Below, in pieces: positions 7,799 through 16,226 of a stretch of 50,457 nt of DNA. The translations under genes were made by a program, and so were the position numbers. Under the pieces are notes generated by a model that was not told the origin of the DNA, ran no database searches, and saw only the letters and a program-made list of their open reading frames with translations. The stretch is from an uncultured Pelagibacteraceae bacterium. GTDB taxonomy: Bacteria; Pseudomonadota; Alphaproteobacteria; Pelagibacterales; Pelagibacteraceae. The first letter of the stretch is position 1, and each line of letters begins with the position of its first letter. Where the stretch lies: the NCBI GenBank assembly GCA_902553695.1, contig CACDLR010000002.1, positions 1 through 50,457 of the forward strand, written 5' to 3'.

Positions 7799-8962
7799 AT
7801 GAAATTAGCACATAGCTTAAGTAGACTTGGTACAGAAACAGCTTTTAGTGTTTTAGCTGAAGCAAAAAAATTAGAGGCACAAGGCAAACCAATGATACAC
7901 TTAGGTCTTGGTCAACCAGATTTTAAGACTCCTAAACACGTAGTTGAAGCTGCTAAAAAAGCACTTGATGATGGACATCATGGATACGTAATGTCCAATG
8001 GTATTCCTGAATGTAGACAAGCAGTTACAAGATGGATAAAAAAAAGATACAACGTTGATGTGAGCCATGAGAGAATACTTATCATGCCTGGAGGTAAGCC
8101 AACCATGACATATGCAATTCAATGTTTTGGTGAGCCAGGAGCAGAAATTATTCATCCAACACCTGCCTTTCCAATATATGAGTCCATGATTAATTACACA
8201 GGCTCAACTTCAGTACCATATGATTTAACCGAAGATAAAGATTTAAAATTTAATCCAGATAGAGTTTTGTCTTTAATAACAGATAAAACTAGACTTTTAA
8301 TTTTAATCAACCCAAATAATCCTACTGGAAGTTTTGTTGAAAGATCTGATATTGATTATTTAGCAGATGGTCTTAAAAGACATCCGCATGTAACAATACT
8401 AAGTGATGAAATTTATAGTAGACAGATATTTGATAATAAAGAGATGCCTACTTTTTTTAATTATCCAGAATTGAGAGAAAGGCTAATTGTTTTAGAGGGA
8501 TGGAGTAAAGCTTATTCAATGACTGGATGGAGATTAGGTTGGAGTTTTTGGCCAGAACATTTGGTTGAACATGTTAATAAACTTTTAATTAATAGTGTTT
8601 CATGTGTAAATGCAGCTGCGCAGTACGCAGGTATAGCCGCACTTGATGGCCCAGATGACTCTATAAATGAGATGATGGAAAAATTTACTGCAAGAAGAAA
8701 GCTTATTCATGATGGATTAAATAGCCTGCCAGGTGTTGAATGCAGTTTACCGGGTGGAGCTTTTTATGCATTTCCAAAAGTAATAGGTACAGGTATGAAT
8801 GGTGCTGAATTTTCTAAAAAAGCTATGCATGAAGCAGGAGTAGCTATAGTACCTGGTTCAGCTTTTGGTGAGACCTGTCAAAATTACGTTAGATTTAGTT
8901 TCGCGGCTTCTAGAGATAATATTTCTCAAGCACTAGATAACATTAAAAAAATGCTAGGTTAA
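7799..8962 (+). CDS. PLP-dependent class I/II aminotransferase
   Basis: 387 residues, fold type I. Visible: LGLGQPDF near 35-42, N174 in NPNNPTGSF, D203 in SDEIYSRQ, Schiff-base lysine K237 in GWSKAYSMTGWRLGW, and the carboxylate-binding Arg in YVRFSFA near the C terminus. These place it among aspartate/alanine-type aminotransferases of subgroup I-gamma; the amino acid is not determined. A clear Shine-Dalgarno (AGGAG, about 7 bases upstream) supports the ATG at 7799. Lying directly after two enzymes that make 2-oxoacids, it may aminate their products, but this is inference. Confidence 0.9.
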   Translation: MKLAHSLSRLGTETAFSVLAEAKKLEAQGKPMIHLGLGQPDFKTPKHVVEAAKKALDDGHHGYVMSNGIPECRQAVTRWIKKRYNVDVSHERILIMPGGKPTMTYAIQCFGEPGAEIIHPTPAFPIYESMINYTGSTSVPYDLTEDKDLKFNPDRVLSLITDKTRLLILINPNNPTGSFVERSDIDYLADGLKRHPHVTILSDEIYSRQIFDNKEMPTFFNYPELRERLIVLEGWSKAYSMTGWRLGWSFWPEHLVEHVNKLLINSVSCVNAAAQYAGIAALDGPDDSINEMMEKFTARRKLIHDGLNSLPGVECSLPGGAFYAFPKVIGTGMNGAEFSKKAMHEAGVAIVPGSAFGETCQNYVRFSFAASRDNISQALDNIKKMLG

Positions 8963-8981
8963 AAATTGTATATTTTTTTAA

Positions 8982-8987
8982 TATAAT
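8982..8987 (+). promoter_or_regulatory. Candidate -10 element upstream of the FAD-linked dehydrogenase
   Basis: The 43-bp gap between the aminotransferase and the next gene holds a consensus TATAAT 18 bp before the ATG at 9006. No convincing -35 hexamer is seen at the expected distance, and AT-rich sequence yields such hexamers by chance, so this is a weak call. Confidence 0.25.
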
Positions 8988-9005
8988 CTTTAGTAAGATA
9001 GATTC

Positions 9006-10379
9006 ATGAATGAACAAATCGAGCTAGAACTTAAAGATCTTTTAAATAACAGGTATTCAACATCTGAGTCCACTCGGGGAAATTATGCTAGAGGTGAAGA
9101 TACATATGACCCAATTTTATCAAAAGCAGTAGTATTTCCAGAAACTAATGAAGAAGTTTCAAAAATACTAAGATTGTGCAACAAGCATAAAATACCAGTT
9201 GTACCTTTTGGTACAGGGACTTCACTAGAAGGAAACGTTGTAGGTAATGATCAAGGTATAACTATTTGTCTTGAAAAAATGAATAAAATTTTAAGTGTAA
9301 ATGTAGAAGATTTCGATTGTAGAGTTCAAGCCTGTGTAACAAAAGAACAATTAAATGATTATTTAAGGGAAGACGGAGTTTTCTTTCCAATAGATCCTGG
9401 TGCAAACGCTGCAATAGGTGGAATGGCTTCAACCTCAGCATCAGGAACAATGGCAGTAAAATATGGCACCATGAAAACAGTTATTTCTGGACTAACAGTA
9501 GTTTTGCCTAACGGTGACATTATTAAAACAGGAGGCAGAACTAAAAAAACCTCAGCAGGTTATAATTTAACTAATCTATTTATTGGATCGGAGGGTACGT
9601 TAGGGATTATTACTGAAGTTCATTTAAGATTATCTCCAATTCCAGAAAGTATAATGAGTGCCGTTTGTCATTTTCCAACGCTTGAGGATGCAGTTCAAAC
9701 AGCCCAGCAAATTATTCAATATGGTGTTCCAATTGCAAGAATAGAAATGCTTAATAAAGATCAAATGGGGATTAGCATTAACTATTCAAAATTAAAAGAT
9801 ATTGAAGCAGTTCCAACTTTATTTTTCGAATTTCATGGATCTGAGACCTCTAACAATGAAAATATTAAAATTGTAGAAGAAATATCAAAAGATAATAAGG
9901 GTAGTTCATTTAAATGGGCTAAGGATTTAGAGGAGAGAAATAAACTTTGGAGAGCAAGATGGGATGTATATTATTCTGTTAAAGCTTTGATTAACAATGG
10001 TAGAGTTTATTCAACAGACGTATGTGTTCCTATTTCAAAAATAACAGAATGTGTAAACTTTGCAGAAGAACAAGCAAAAAAATTTGGGGTAAGAGCTCCG
10101 ATGGTAGGTCATCTTGGTGATGGAAATTTTCATGTAGTTTTACCTTTTGATCCAGCAAAAAAAGAAATGTATAAAAAAATAAGAGCATTCAACGATACCC
10201 TTATTAAAAAAGCACTAGAACTCAATGGAACTATAACCGGTGAGCATGGTGTAGGACTTCATAAAAAAGAGTATTTGTTAGAAGAACACCCCGATAATAT
10301 TCCAGTAATGAAATCAATTAAAAGAACTTTAGATCCAAATAATATAATGAACCCAGGTAAAATTTTTGATTTAAATTAG
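9006..10379 (+). CDS. FAD-linked 2-hydroxyacid dehydrogenase (GlcD / D-lactate dehydrogenase family)
   Basis: 457 residues. The N-terminal PCMH/FAD_binding_4 domain (about 37-215) has PFGTGTSLEGN at 67-77 and GSEGTLG at 194-200. The C-terminal FAD-linked oxidase domain (about 215-455) has GHLGDGNFH at 368-376 and GEHGVG at 412-417, the family's metal- and substrate-binding histidines and acid. Such enzymes oxidise D-lactate, glycolate or D-2-hydroxyglutarate and pass electrons to quinone or cytochrome c. No glcE or glcF partner is adjacent, which favours a single-subunit D-lactate/D-2-hydroxyacid dehydrogenase over glycolate oxidase. It is followed after 2 bp by another D-2-hydroxyacid dehydrogenase. 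Confidence 0.9.
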   Translation: MNEQIELELKDLLNNRYSTSESTRGNYARGEDTYDPILSKAVVFPETNEEVSKILRLCNKHKIPVVPFGTGTSLEGNVVGNDQGITICLEKMNKILSVNVEDFDCRVQACVTKEQLNDYLREDGVFFPIDPGANAAIGGMASTSASGTMAVKYGTMKTVISGLTVVLPNGDIIKTGGRTKKTSAGYNLTNLFIGSEGTLGIITEVHLRLSPIPESIMSAVCHFPTLEDAVQTAQQIIQYGVPIARIEMLNKDQMGISINYSKLKDIEAVPTLFFEFHGSETSNNENIKIVEEISKDNKGSSFKWAKDLEERNKLWRARWDVYYSVKALINNGRVYSTDVCVPISKITECVNFAEEQAKKFGVRAPMVGHLGDGNFHVVLPFDPAKKEMYKKIRAFNDTLIKKALELNGTITGEHGVGLHKKEYLLEEHPDNIPVMKSIKRTLDPNNIMNPGKIFDLN

Positions 10380-10381
10380 TA

Positions 10382-11335
10382 ATGAAAAGAATTTTAATTA
10401 CCAGAAGGCTACTTAAATCTTGCGAAGAGAAAGCTTCAAAAATTTTTGAAGCAAACTTCAATGATAATGACGAATTATATTCTCAATCAAAAGTAATTGA
10501 AATGAGCCAAGGATGTGACGGAATTCTAACATCTTTGACAGATAAAATGGATGCTGAAACAATAAATAAATTACCTGATAGTGTGAAAATACTTTCAAAT
10601 TTTGCGGTTGGATTTGGCAATATAGATTTAGAGGCTGCCAAGAAAAGAGGCATTATAGTTACAAATACACCTGACGTACTTACCGACGCAACAGCTGAAA
10701 TAGGAATATTATTAATACTAGGGGCATGTAGAAGAGCATCAGAAGGTATCGAAAGCGCTAGAGAAAGTAATTGGAAATGGTCAGCAGATTATTTAATTGG
10801 AAAACAATTAACTGGTACGAGATTAGGCATCCTTGGAATGGGCAGGATAGGTCAAAGAATTGCAAAAATTGCAAAATCTTTAGGAATGATTATCCACTAT
10901 CATAATCGTTCAAAATTAAGTGACGAAAAAGAACAGGGTGCAACTTATCATGATAATTTGAAAGATTTGCTTTCAGTTTCAGATGTTCTATCAATTTGTT
11001 GTCCAGCCTCAAAAGAAACAGTTGATATGATAAATAAAGAGACAATTGAATATCTACCAAAAGGAGCTGTTGTGACTAATGTGGCAAGAGGTGATATTGT
11101 AGAAGACGAAGCATTAATTGATGCATTAAATCGTAGAAAAGTTTATGCGGTTGGATTAGATGTTTATAAAAATGAACCTAATTTAAATTCAGGTTATCTA
11201 AAACATAAAAGTGCTTTTATTCTTCCACATCTTGGTAGTGCAACTAAAGAAACAAGAACTGCCATGGCAAATCTTGCAATAGATAACATTGATGAATTTT
11301 TTAAAACTGGTAGCTGCAAAAATAAAGTAAACTAA
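10382..11335 (+). CDS. NAD(P)-dependent D-2-hydroxyacid dehydrogenase (glyoxylate/hydroxypyruvate reductase-like)
   Basis: 317 residues of the D-isomer-specific 2-hydroxyacid dehydrogenase family. Rossmann motif GMGRIG at 152-157; catalytic R236 in NVARGD, E265 in KNEP and H283 in LPHLGSAT form the standard Arg-Glu-His set. The residues after the second strand are HNRSK (174-178), an Arg-containing pattern that usually goes with NADPH preference. Likely substrates are glyoxylate or hydroxypyruvate (GyaR/GhrB-like), running in the reducing direction. It completes a run of dehydrogenases for both stereoisomers upstream of a TRAP transporter. Confidence 0.9.
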   Translation: MKRILITRRLLKSCEEKASKIFEANFNDNDELYSQSKVIEMSQGCDGILTSLTDKMDAETINKLPDSVKILSNFAVGFGNIDLEAAKKRGIIVTNTPDVLTDATAEIGILLILGACRRASEGIESARESNWKWSADYLIGKQLTGTRLGILGMGRIGQRIAKIAKSLGMIIHYHNRSKLSDEKEQGATYHDNLKDLLSVSDVLSICCPASKETVDMINKETIEYLPKGAVVTNVARGDIVEDEALIDALNRRKVYAVGLDVYKNEPNLNSGYLKHKSAFILPHLGSATKETRTAMANLAIDNIDEFFKTGSCKNKVN

Positions 11336-11467
11336 AACTTCTTAATTCCATTAGATAAAACATGATTTCAATCAGTAATTGAAAAAAAAAGCAGAAAAAG
11401 AAAATTTAACTCATGTTAATTAGTATCTTTCTAAGGACAATTTGGGTTTTTTATGCTTAAATCAATT

Positions 11468-11483
11468 AGTTAATTAATTAACT
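11468..11483. promoter_or_regulatory. 16-bp perfect palindrome just upstream of the TRAP binding-protein gene
   Basis: AGTTAATTAATTAACT is a perfect palindrome 20 bp before the dctP ATG, flanked by direct repeats of CAATTA. The 168-bp gap (11336-11503) separates the dehydrogenase genes from the transporter and is the natural place for its promoter. A possible -10 (TATGCT, 11451-11456) lies upstream, with no clear -35. The palindrome could be an operator, or it could be chance in AT-rich DNA, since only four of its bases are G/C or break the TTAA pattern. The following AGAGGAG (about 11492-11498) is an unusually strong ribosome binding site for this window. Confidence 0.4.
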
Positions 11484-11503
11484 TCAATTAAAGAGGAGAA
11501 AAA

Positions 11504-12661
11504 ATGGTTAAAGAAAATAAAAAGTCTTTGAAGAAAATTTCTTCAAGACGAAAGTTCTTTAAGGCAGCAGCAGCAACTGGTGCAGCAGCAACAGCAGCTG
11601 TAGCTATGCCTAACCTTGCATTAGGAAGTGGACATGTAACACTTAAAATGCAAGCCGCTTGGCCAAGTGGAGCTAACATATTTTTCGAAATGGCAGGAGA
11701 CTATGCGAAAATGGTTAGTGACATGTCAGGTGGAACTTTAAAAATAGACCTTCAACCAGTTGGTGCTGTTGTTAAAACATCAGAAATTGGTGATGCTGTA
11801 AGTTCAGGTGTGTTAGATATGGGTCACTGGGTGACTGCATACTGGTATGGTAAGAACGCTGCAGCTTCATTATTTGGAACTGGACCTTCTTACGGTATGT
11901 CATCTCAAGAAGTAATGGGATGGATGGAATACGGTGGAGGAAGAGCTCTATACGAAGAAACTTTAGCAAAAGTTGGATATGACTATGTTGGATATTTCCA
12001 CATGCCTATGCCAGCACAGCCTTTTGGATGGTTCAAAAAGAACGTAACAAAAGTTTCTGATGTTAAAGGAATGAAGTATAGAACAGTTGGTCTTGCAACA
12101 AACGTACTTACTGCAATGGGAATGGTAGTTAGACAATTACCAGGTGGTGAAATTCAACCGGCAATGAAAACTGGATTAATTGAAGCTGCTGAGTTTAACA
12201 ACCCGACTTCAGACTCTCAGTTTGGTATGCAGGATGTTTCTAAGCATTATCACTTAGGATCATTCCACCAATCTCAAGAGATGTTTGAAATTCCAATTAA
12301 TAAGAAAAAACTAAACAGTTTATCTCCAGCTCACCAAGCAATTTTGAAAAATGCTGCGTATGCTGCTAACTCTGACAACTATTTCAAAGCGTTAGTAAGA
12401 TATTCAGCTGATTTATCTAAATTGATGAATGAGCATAAGGTAAATGTTTACCAAACTTCAGATGAAATCCTAGCTGAACAATTAAAAGGTTGGGACAAAG
12501 TGATCGGCGACTTTAATAAAAAAGATCCATTCTTTAAAAAGATCGTAGACTCACAAAAATCATATGCGAAAAGAGTTATGAAGTACTTGCTGATGAATCA
12601 GCCTAACTACAGACTTGCGTATGAAAATGAGTTTGGTTCACTAGCTAAGGTTAAAATCTAA
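11504..12661 (+). CDS. TRAP transporter solute-binding protein, TakP-like (DctP family)
   Basis: 385 residues. A twin-arginine signal is visible: S-R15-R16-K-F-F followed by an Ala-rich hydrophobic region ending near LALG (about 41). The mature protein shows DctP-family features: the conserved Arg in MKYRTVG (R193), and GGEIQPAMKTGLIEAAEF (214-231), resembling the GGDIYPAL...TEW region of the 2-oxoacid-binding protein TakP of Rhodobacter. This relationship, recalled from the family, points to small 2-oxo- or 2-hydroxymonocarboxylates. It has a strong ribosome binding site and is followed by its own terminator before dctQ, consistent with high expression of the binding protein. The substrate is inferred, not shown. 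Confidence 0.92.
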   Translation: MVKENKKSLKKISSRRKFFKAAAATGAAATAAVAMPNLALGSGHVTLKMQAAWPSGANIFFEMAGDYAKMVSDMSGGTLKIDLQPVGAVVKTSEIGDAVSSGVLDMGHWVTAYWYGKNAAASLFGTGPSYGMSSQEVMGWMEYGGGRALYEETLAKVGYDYVGYFHMPMPAQPFGWFKKNVTKVSDVKGMKYRTVGLATNVLTAMGMVVRQLPGGEIQPAMKTGLIEAAEFNNPTSDSQFGMQDVSKHYHLGSFHQSQEMFEIPINKKKLNSLSPAHQAILKNAAYAANSDNYFKALVRYSADLSKLMNEHKVNVYQTSDEILAEQLKGWDKVIGDFNKKDPFFKKIVDSQKSYAKRVMKYLLMNQPNYRLAYENEFGSLAKVKI

Positions 12662-12688
12662 TTTAAACTTAGTATACAAACTTAATTT

Positions 12689-12715
12689 AAGGGGGGGTAT
12701 TTACCCCCCTTTTTG
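12689..12715 (+). terminator. Rho-independent terminator between TRAP dctP and dctQ
   Basis: Seven G (12691-12697) and six C (12704-12709) form a stem extended by T-A at the loop side and G-T, A-T, A-T at the base; the loop is ATTT. It is followed by a T-run ending TTTTTG. This is the clearest intrinsic terminator in the window, and its poly-G/poly-C arms stand out against the AT-rich background. Its place between the binding-protein gene and the membrane subunits suggests partial termination that keeps dctQM expression lower. Confidence 0.9.
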
Positions 12716-12762
12716 TTATAAACAGTTGAAATTTTTTAATTATAGTAGATATTGATTTGCTC

Positions 12763-13350
12763 ATGAGATCATTCATTAAATTTGCTGATGCACTTAGTAC
12801 ATCAATGGGAAAAGCATTTTCATGGTGTATTGTAGTTTTAATGGGCGGTACTTGCTATGAAGTATTTATGGCCTATGCATTAAATGCACCAACTCTTTGG
12901 AACTTTGATTTTAGTTTACAAATGTACGGAGCCATTTTCATGATGGCCGGTGCTTATACGCTTAGCACTGAAGCACATGTAAGAGGAGATGTAATTTATA
13001 GACTTTTTCCAGTAAGAGTACAGGGATCTATAGATTTAGTATTATATTTCATATTTTTCTTTCCTGGAGTTTTAGCGTTAGCTTTTTATGGTTGGGATTA
13101 TGCAGCTCAGGCCTGGAAGATAAAAGAGACAAGTTGGAACAGTCCAGCTCAAATTCAAATTTATATGGCAAAATCTATGATACCACTTGCTGGTATATTG
13201 CTAATTATTCAAGGAATTAGTGAGGTGTTTAGATCAATAATTTGTATTCAAACCGGTCACTGGCCAAAAAGAGCATCAGCAGATGCAGAGGAGACGGAAA
13301 AAATTTTAATGAGAACTTCACAAGATCAGGATCAAAAAGATGTTATTTGA
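12763..13350 (+). CDS. TRAP transporter small permease subunit (DctQ)
   Basis: 195 residues from ATG 12763; a TTG two codons upstream (12757) is an alternative start, and no clear ribosome binding site decides. Four hydrophobic segments are visible (about 18-38, 48-68, 90-110, 132-152), with the family pattern of a charged loop after TM2 (STEAHVRGDVIYR). This is the 4-TM DctQ subunit that pairs with DctM to move solute delivered by the periplasmic binding protein using a sodium gradient. It overlaps dctM by 11 bp. Confidence 0.92.
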   Translation: MRSFIKFADALSTSMGKAFSWCIVVLMGGTCYEVFMAYALNAPTLWNFDFSLQMYGAIFMMAGAYTLSTEAHVRGDVIYRLFPVRVQGSIDLVLYFIFFFPGVLALAFYGWDYAAQAWKIKETSWNSPAQIQIYMAKSMIPLAGILLIIQGISEVFRSIICIQTGHWPKRASADAEETEKILMRTSQDQDQKDVI

Positions 13351-14701
13351 GCTAACCAATCCGGAAATAGCAATAATGATGATGGGCCTTTTCCTGTTTG
13401 CAGTATTACTAGGATTTCCAATTGCTTTTACACTTATGGCAATGGGAATAGGATTTGGTTACTATGCTTATTACGATCCAGCTTTAATGGAAAATATTTT
13501 TGATAATCGGATCTTTAGATTATTTATAAACAATACCTATTCGGTTATGGACAATACAGTACTTACGGCTGTACCATTATTCCTGTTTATGGGGTATTTA
13601 GTTGAAAGAGCAGGAATAGTAGCAAGATTATTTTTTGCTATAAGATTAGCTTCACACGGTTTACCTGCTTCAATGGCAGTTGCTGCTTTAGTCACTTGTG
13701 CATTGTTTTCTACAGCAACTGGAATTATTGGTGCTGTAGTTACTTTAATGGGATTATTAGCTTGGCCAGCAATGATTAAGGCTGGGTACGATAAAAAATT
13801 TGCATCAGGAATTATTTGTTCAGGTGGTTGTTTAGGAATATTAATTCCGCCAAGTATTATGCTTATTGTATATGCTGTAATTGCTCAATTATCGCCTTTA
13901 AGACTTTTTGCAGCCGCAATATTTCCAGGCTTGATGTTAGCTGGTTTATATATTGGATATGCAATCTTTAGAGGCTGGTTAAATCCTTCCATTGCTCCAA
14001 AACCGCCAAAAGAAGAAATACCGCCAAGAGCAGTTATTTTAAAAGAAGTTTTAGTTTCATTCTTGCCTCTATTCTCATTAATTATATTAGTTCTTGGAAC
14101 AATATTAGCTGGAATTGCTACTCCAGCAGAAGCAGCTGCAGTTGGTGCGTTTGGTGCACTTGTATTATCTTATTTTTATAAAACACTTAAATGGAAAAAT
14201 TTTAAAGAATCAGTTTTTCTAACGGCAAAAACAACTGCAATGATTATGTGGCTGTTCATTGGATCCTGGACATTCGCTGCAGTATTTTCTTATTTAGGCG
14301 GCCATGAAGTATTTGAACATTTCTTTAAATCTATGGATTTACAACCGTGGCAATTCTTAGTTATTACTCAGATAATTATCTTCCTGCTAGGTTGGCCATT
14401 GGAATGGACAGAAATATTAATTATTTTTGTTCCAATATTCTTACCTTTAGTAGAGTTTTTTGGAGTAAACCCATATTTTTTTGCAATGCTTATTGCTTTA
14501 AATTTACAAACTTCTTTCTTAACACCACCAATGGCAATGTCCGCCTATTATCTGAAGGGTGTCCAATCTAGAAATGTAGAATTATTAGATATCTTCAGAG
14601 GAATTATGCCATTCTTAGCGATTGTAATTCTTGCGATGTTTTTAATGTATATGTTCCCTGGAATAGCACTGTGGTTGCCAGAAACATTGTTTGCTGATTA
14701 A
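13340..14701 (+). CDS. TRAP transporter large permease subunit (DctM)
   Basis: 453 residues, about 11-12 hydrophobic segments, of the DctM family (ion transporter superfamily). Typical motifs are seen: PLFLFMGYLVERAGI, the SGGCLGILIPPSIMLIVYA segment (near 165-185) and ATPAEAAAVGAFGAL (about 260), then LNLQTSFLTPPMAMSAYYL toward the C terminus. It forms the substrate channel with DctQ. The gene is the last of the transporter trio and ends 2 bp before the amidase start, suggesting shared transcription. The length and the insertion in mid-protein (KPPKEEIPPR) are like the longer DctM forms found with TakP-type binding proteins. Confidence 0.95.
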   Translation: MLFELTNPEIAIMMMGLFLFAVLLGFPIAFTLMAMGIGFGYYAYYDPALMENIFDNRIFRLFINNTYSVMDNTVLTAVPLFLFMGYLVERAGIVARLFFAIRLASHGLPASMAVAALVTCALFSTATGIIGAVVTLMGLLAWPAMIKAGYDKKFASGIICSGGCLGILIPPSIMLIVYAVIAQLSPLRLFAAAIFPGLMLAGLYIGYAIFRGWLNPSIAPKPPKEEIPPRAVILKEVLVSFLPLFSLIILVLGTILAGIATPAEAAAVGAFGALVLSYFYKTLKWKNFKESVFLTAKTTAMIMWLFIGSWTFAAVFSYLGGHEVFEHFFKSMDLQPWQFLVITQIIIFLLGWPLEWTEILIIFVPIFLPLVEFFGVNPYFFAMLIALNLQTSFLTPPMAMSAYYLKGVQSRNVELLDIFRGIMPFLAIVILAMFLMYMFPGIALWLPETLFAD

Positions 14702-14703
14702 AA

Positions 14704-16038
14704 ATGGATGTTTTTAATTTAACTGTAAAACAACTAGCGACAAAAATAAAGGATGCACAACTAACTTCAGTTGATCTATGCAAAGCTTATATTGAAAGAA
14801 TAAATGAATTTGAAAAAGATATTAATGCATGGGCTCATTTTGACAAAAAAGTTTTATTAGAAAAGGCTGAAGAGTCAGATAATCATAGAAGGTCTGGAAA
14901 ACCTTTGGGTTTATTGCATGGAATTCCTGTTGCATTAAAAGATATTATAGGAACTTTTGATATGCCAACTGAGTGTGGAACTATTCTAAGAAAAGGAATG
15001 TCCGCTTCTCAGGATGCTGAAATAGTTGATTTGCTTAAATCAGAAGGCGCAATTATCATGGGTAAAACTGCAACTTCTGAATTAGCTTATTACAGCCCTA
15101 GCAAAACAAAAAATCCACATGACTACACAAGAACACCCGGTGGCTCTTCTAGTGGATCAGCAGCTGTTATAGCTGCGCATATGGCTCCGTTATCAATAGG
15201 ATCTCAAACAGGTGGTTCGATCATAAGGCCTGCTTCTTATTGTGGAGTAGTTGGATACAAACCTTCATTTGGTTTAATATCTAGAAATGGAGTTCTAAAA
15301 ACATCAGAAAATTTAGATCATGTAGGTATATTTGGAAAATCAGTAGAAGATGTTGCTTTATTAGCAAAAGTATTAATCAAAAAAGACTCCTACGATAAAT
15401 CAACAATACATTTCTCTACAAATACAATGCTTGATGAGACTAACAAGATCCCAACATTCGAACCAAAATTTATTTTTTATAAAACTGAGAGTTGGAAAAA
15501 AATTGATAAAAAATCAAGAGACGCTTTTGAGTACTTTATTAAGTCATTTAAAAAAAATATCGAAGTGTTTGATACACCAAGCTATTTTAAAGATATTAAA
15601 AAATATCACCAAATAATCCACGAAACAGACATGGCAAATAATTTTTATAATTACTTTAAAAAAAGTAAAAAAAAATTATCAAAGCAAATGCAGGATGCGA
15701 TTTCAAAGGGAATTAAATATTCAGCGAAGGATTATGCAGAGGCAAGAGATTTTATGACCAGGAGCTATGATTCATATAAAGAAGTGTTTGAGGATTATCA
15801 TGGAGTTATTTCTCCTTCAAGTACCGGGGTAGCAGACAAAGGATTATCGAGCACTGGTAGCCCTGAATTTTGTAATGTTTGGTCTTTTATGGGAACACCT
15901 GCAATTTCTTTACCTTTACTACAAGGAGAAAATAATTTACCATTAGGTGTTCAGTTAATTGGTAACAAGTATGATGATTTAAGATTCATGGGTATTGCTA
16001 ATTGGTTAGAAAAAGAAAGTAGTAAATTTAATGAGTAA
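14704..16038 (+). CDS. Amidase signature family protein
   Basis: 444 residues. The Ser-cisSer-Lys machinery is recognisable: K79 in VALKDI, the Gly/Ser-rich segment TPGGSSSGSAA (144-154) holding the cis-Ser, and the nucleophile S172 in QTGGSIIRPAS. GatA, aryl-acylamidase and hydrolases of small amides share this fold; no gatB/gatC is adjacent, so a catabolic amidase is more likely than tRNA amidation. It follows dctM by 2 bp. If co-transcribed with the transporter it could release an acid from an imported amide, but the substrate is unknown. Confidence 0.88.
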   Translation: MDVFNLTVKQLATKIKDAQLTSVDLCKAYIERINEFEKDINAWAHFDKKVLLEKAEESDNHRRSGKPLGLLHGIPVALKDIIGTFDMPTECGTILRKGMSASQDAEIVDLLKSEGAIIMGKTATSELAYYSPSKTKNPHDYTRTPGGSSSGSAAVIAAHMAPLSIGSQTGGSIIRPASYCGVVGYKPSFGLISRNGVLKTSENLDHVGIFGKSVEDVALLAKVLIKKDSYDKSTIHFSTNTMLDETNKIPTFEPKFIFYKTESWKKIDKKSRDAFEYFIKSFKKNIEVFDTPSYFKDIKKYHQIIHETDMANNFYNYFKKSKKKLSKQMQDAISKGIKYSAKDYAEARDFMTRSYDSYKEVFEDYHGVISPSSTGVADKGLSSTGSPEFCNVWSFMGTPAISLPLLQGENNLPLGVQLIGNKYDDLRFMGIANWLEKESSKFNE

Positions 16039-16207
16039 AATTACAACAATTATAGGATTAGGGTTTGCAATATTTTTTCTTGTTGGATTAGCGACTACCT
16101 TAACAAGATCAATGTTGATTACTGTTTTAGATGTTCTTCCGGTATATATTCTTATGGGAGGAGCAATCATAATGATGATCTACGAAGCTTTTTTTGATAA
16201 AAAATAA
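16031..16207 (+). CDS. Small two-helix membrane protein, function unknown
   Basis: An ATG at 16031 opens a 58-codon frame ending TAA at 16205-16207 that is too short for most gene finders. The product starts MSKITTIIGLGFAIFFLVGL, has a short linker with TRSML, then a second hydrophobic stretch (about 32-50), and ends YEAFFDKK. The positive linker and charged tail fit a two-TM inner-membrane protein. It overlaps the amidase stop by 8 bp and fills an otherwise empty gap, as real genes do in this compact genome. I do not recognise a family. Confidence 0.6.
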   Translation: MSKITTIIGLGFAIFFLVGLATTLTRSMLITVLDVLPVYILMGGAIIMMIYEAFFDKK

Positions 16208-16226
16208 TCAAAATTAATTTTTTAAA

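Noticed and set aside
12757..12762. TTG start for dctQ two codons upstream of the ATG
   Set aside because: Possible but unsupported by a ribosome binding site; the ATG at 12763 is the simpler choice, and the difference is two residues.
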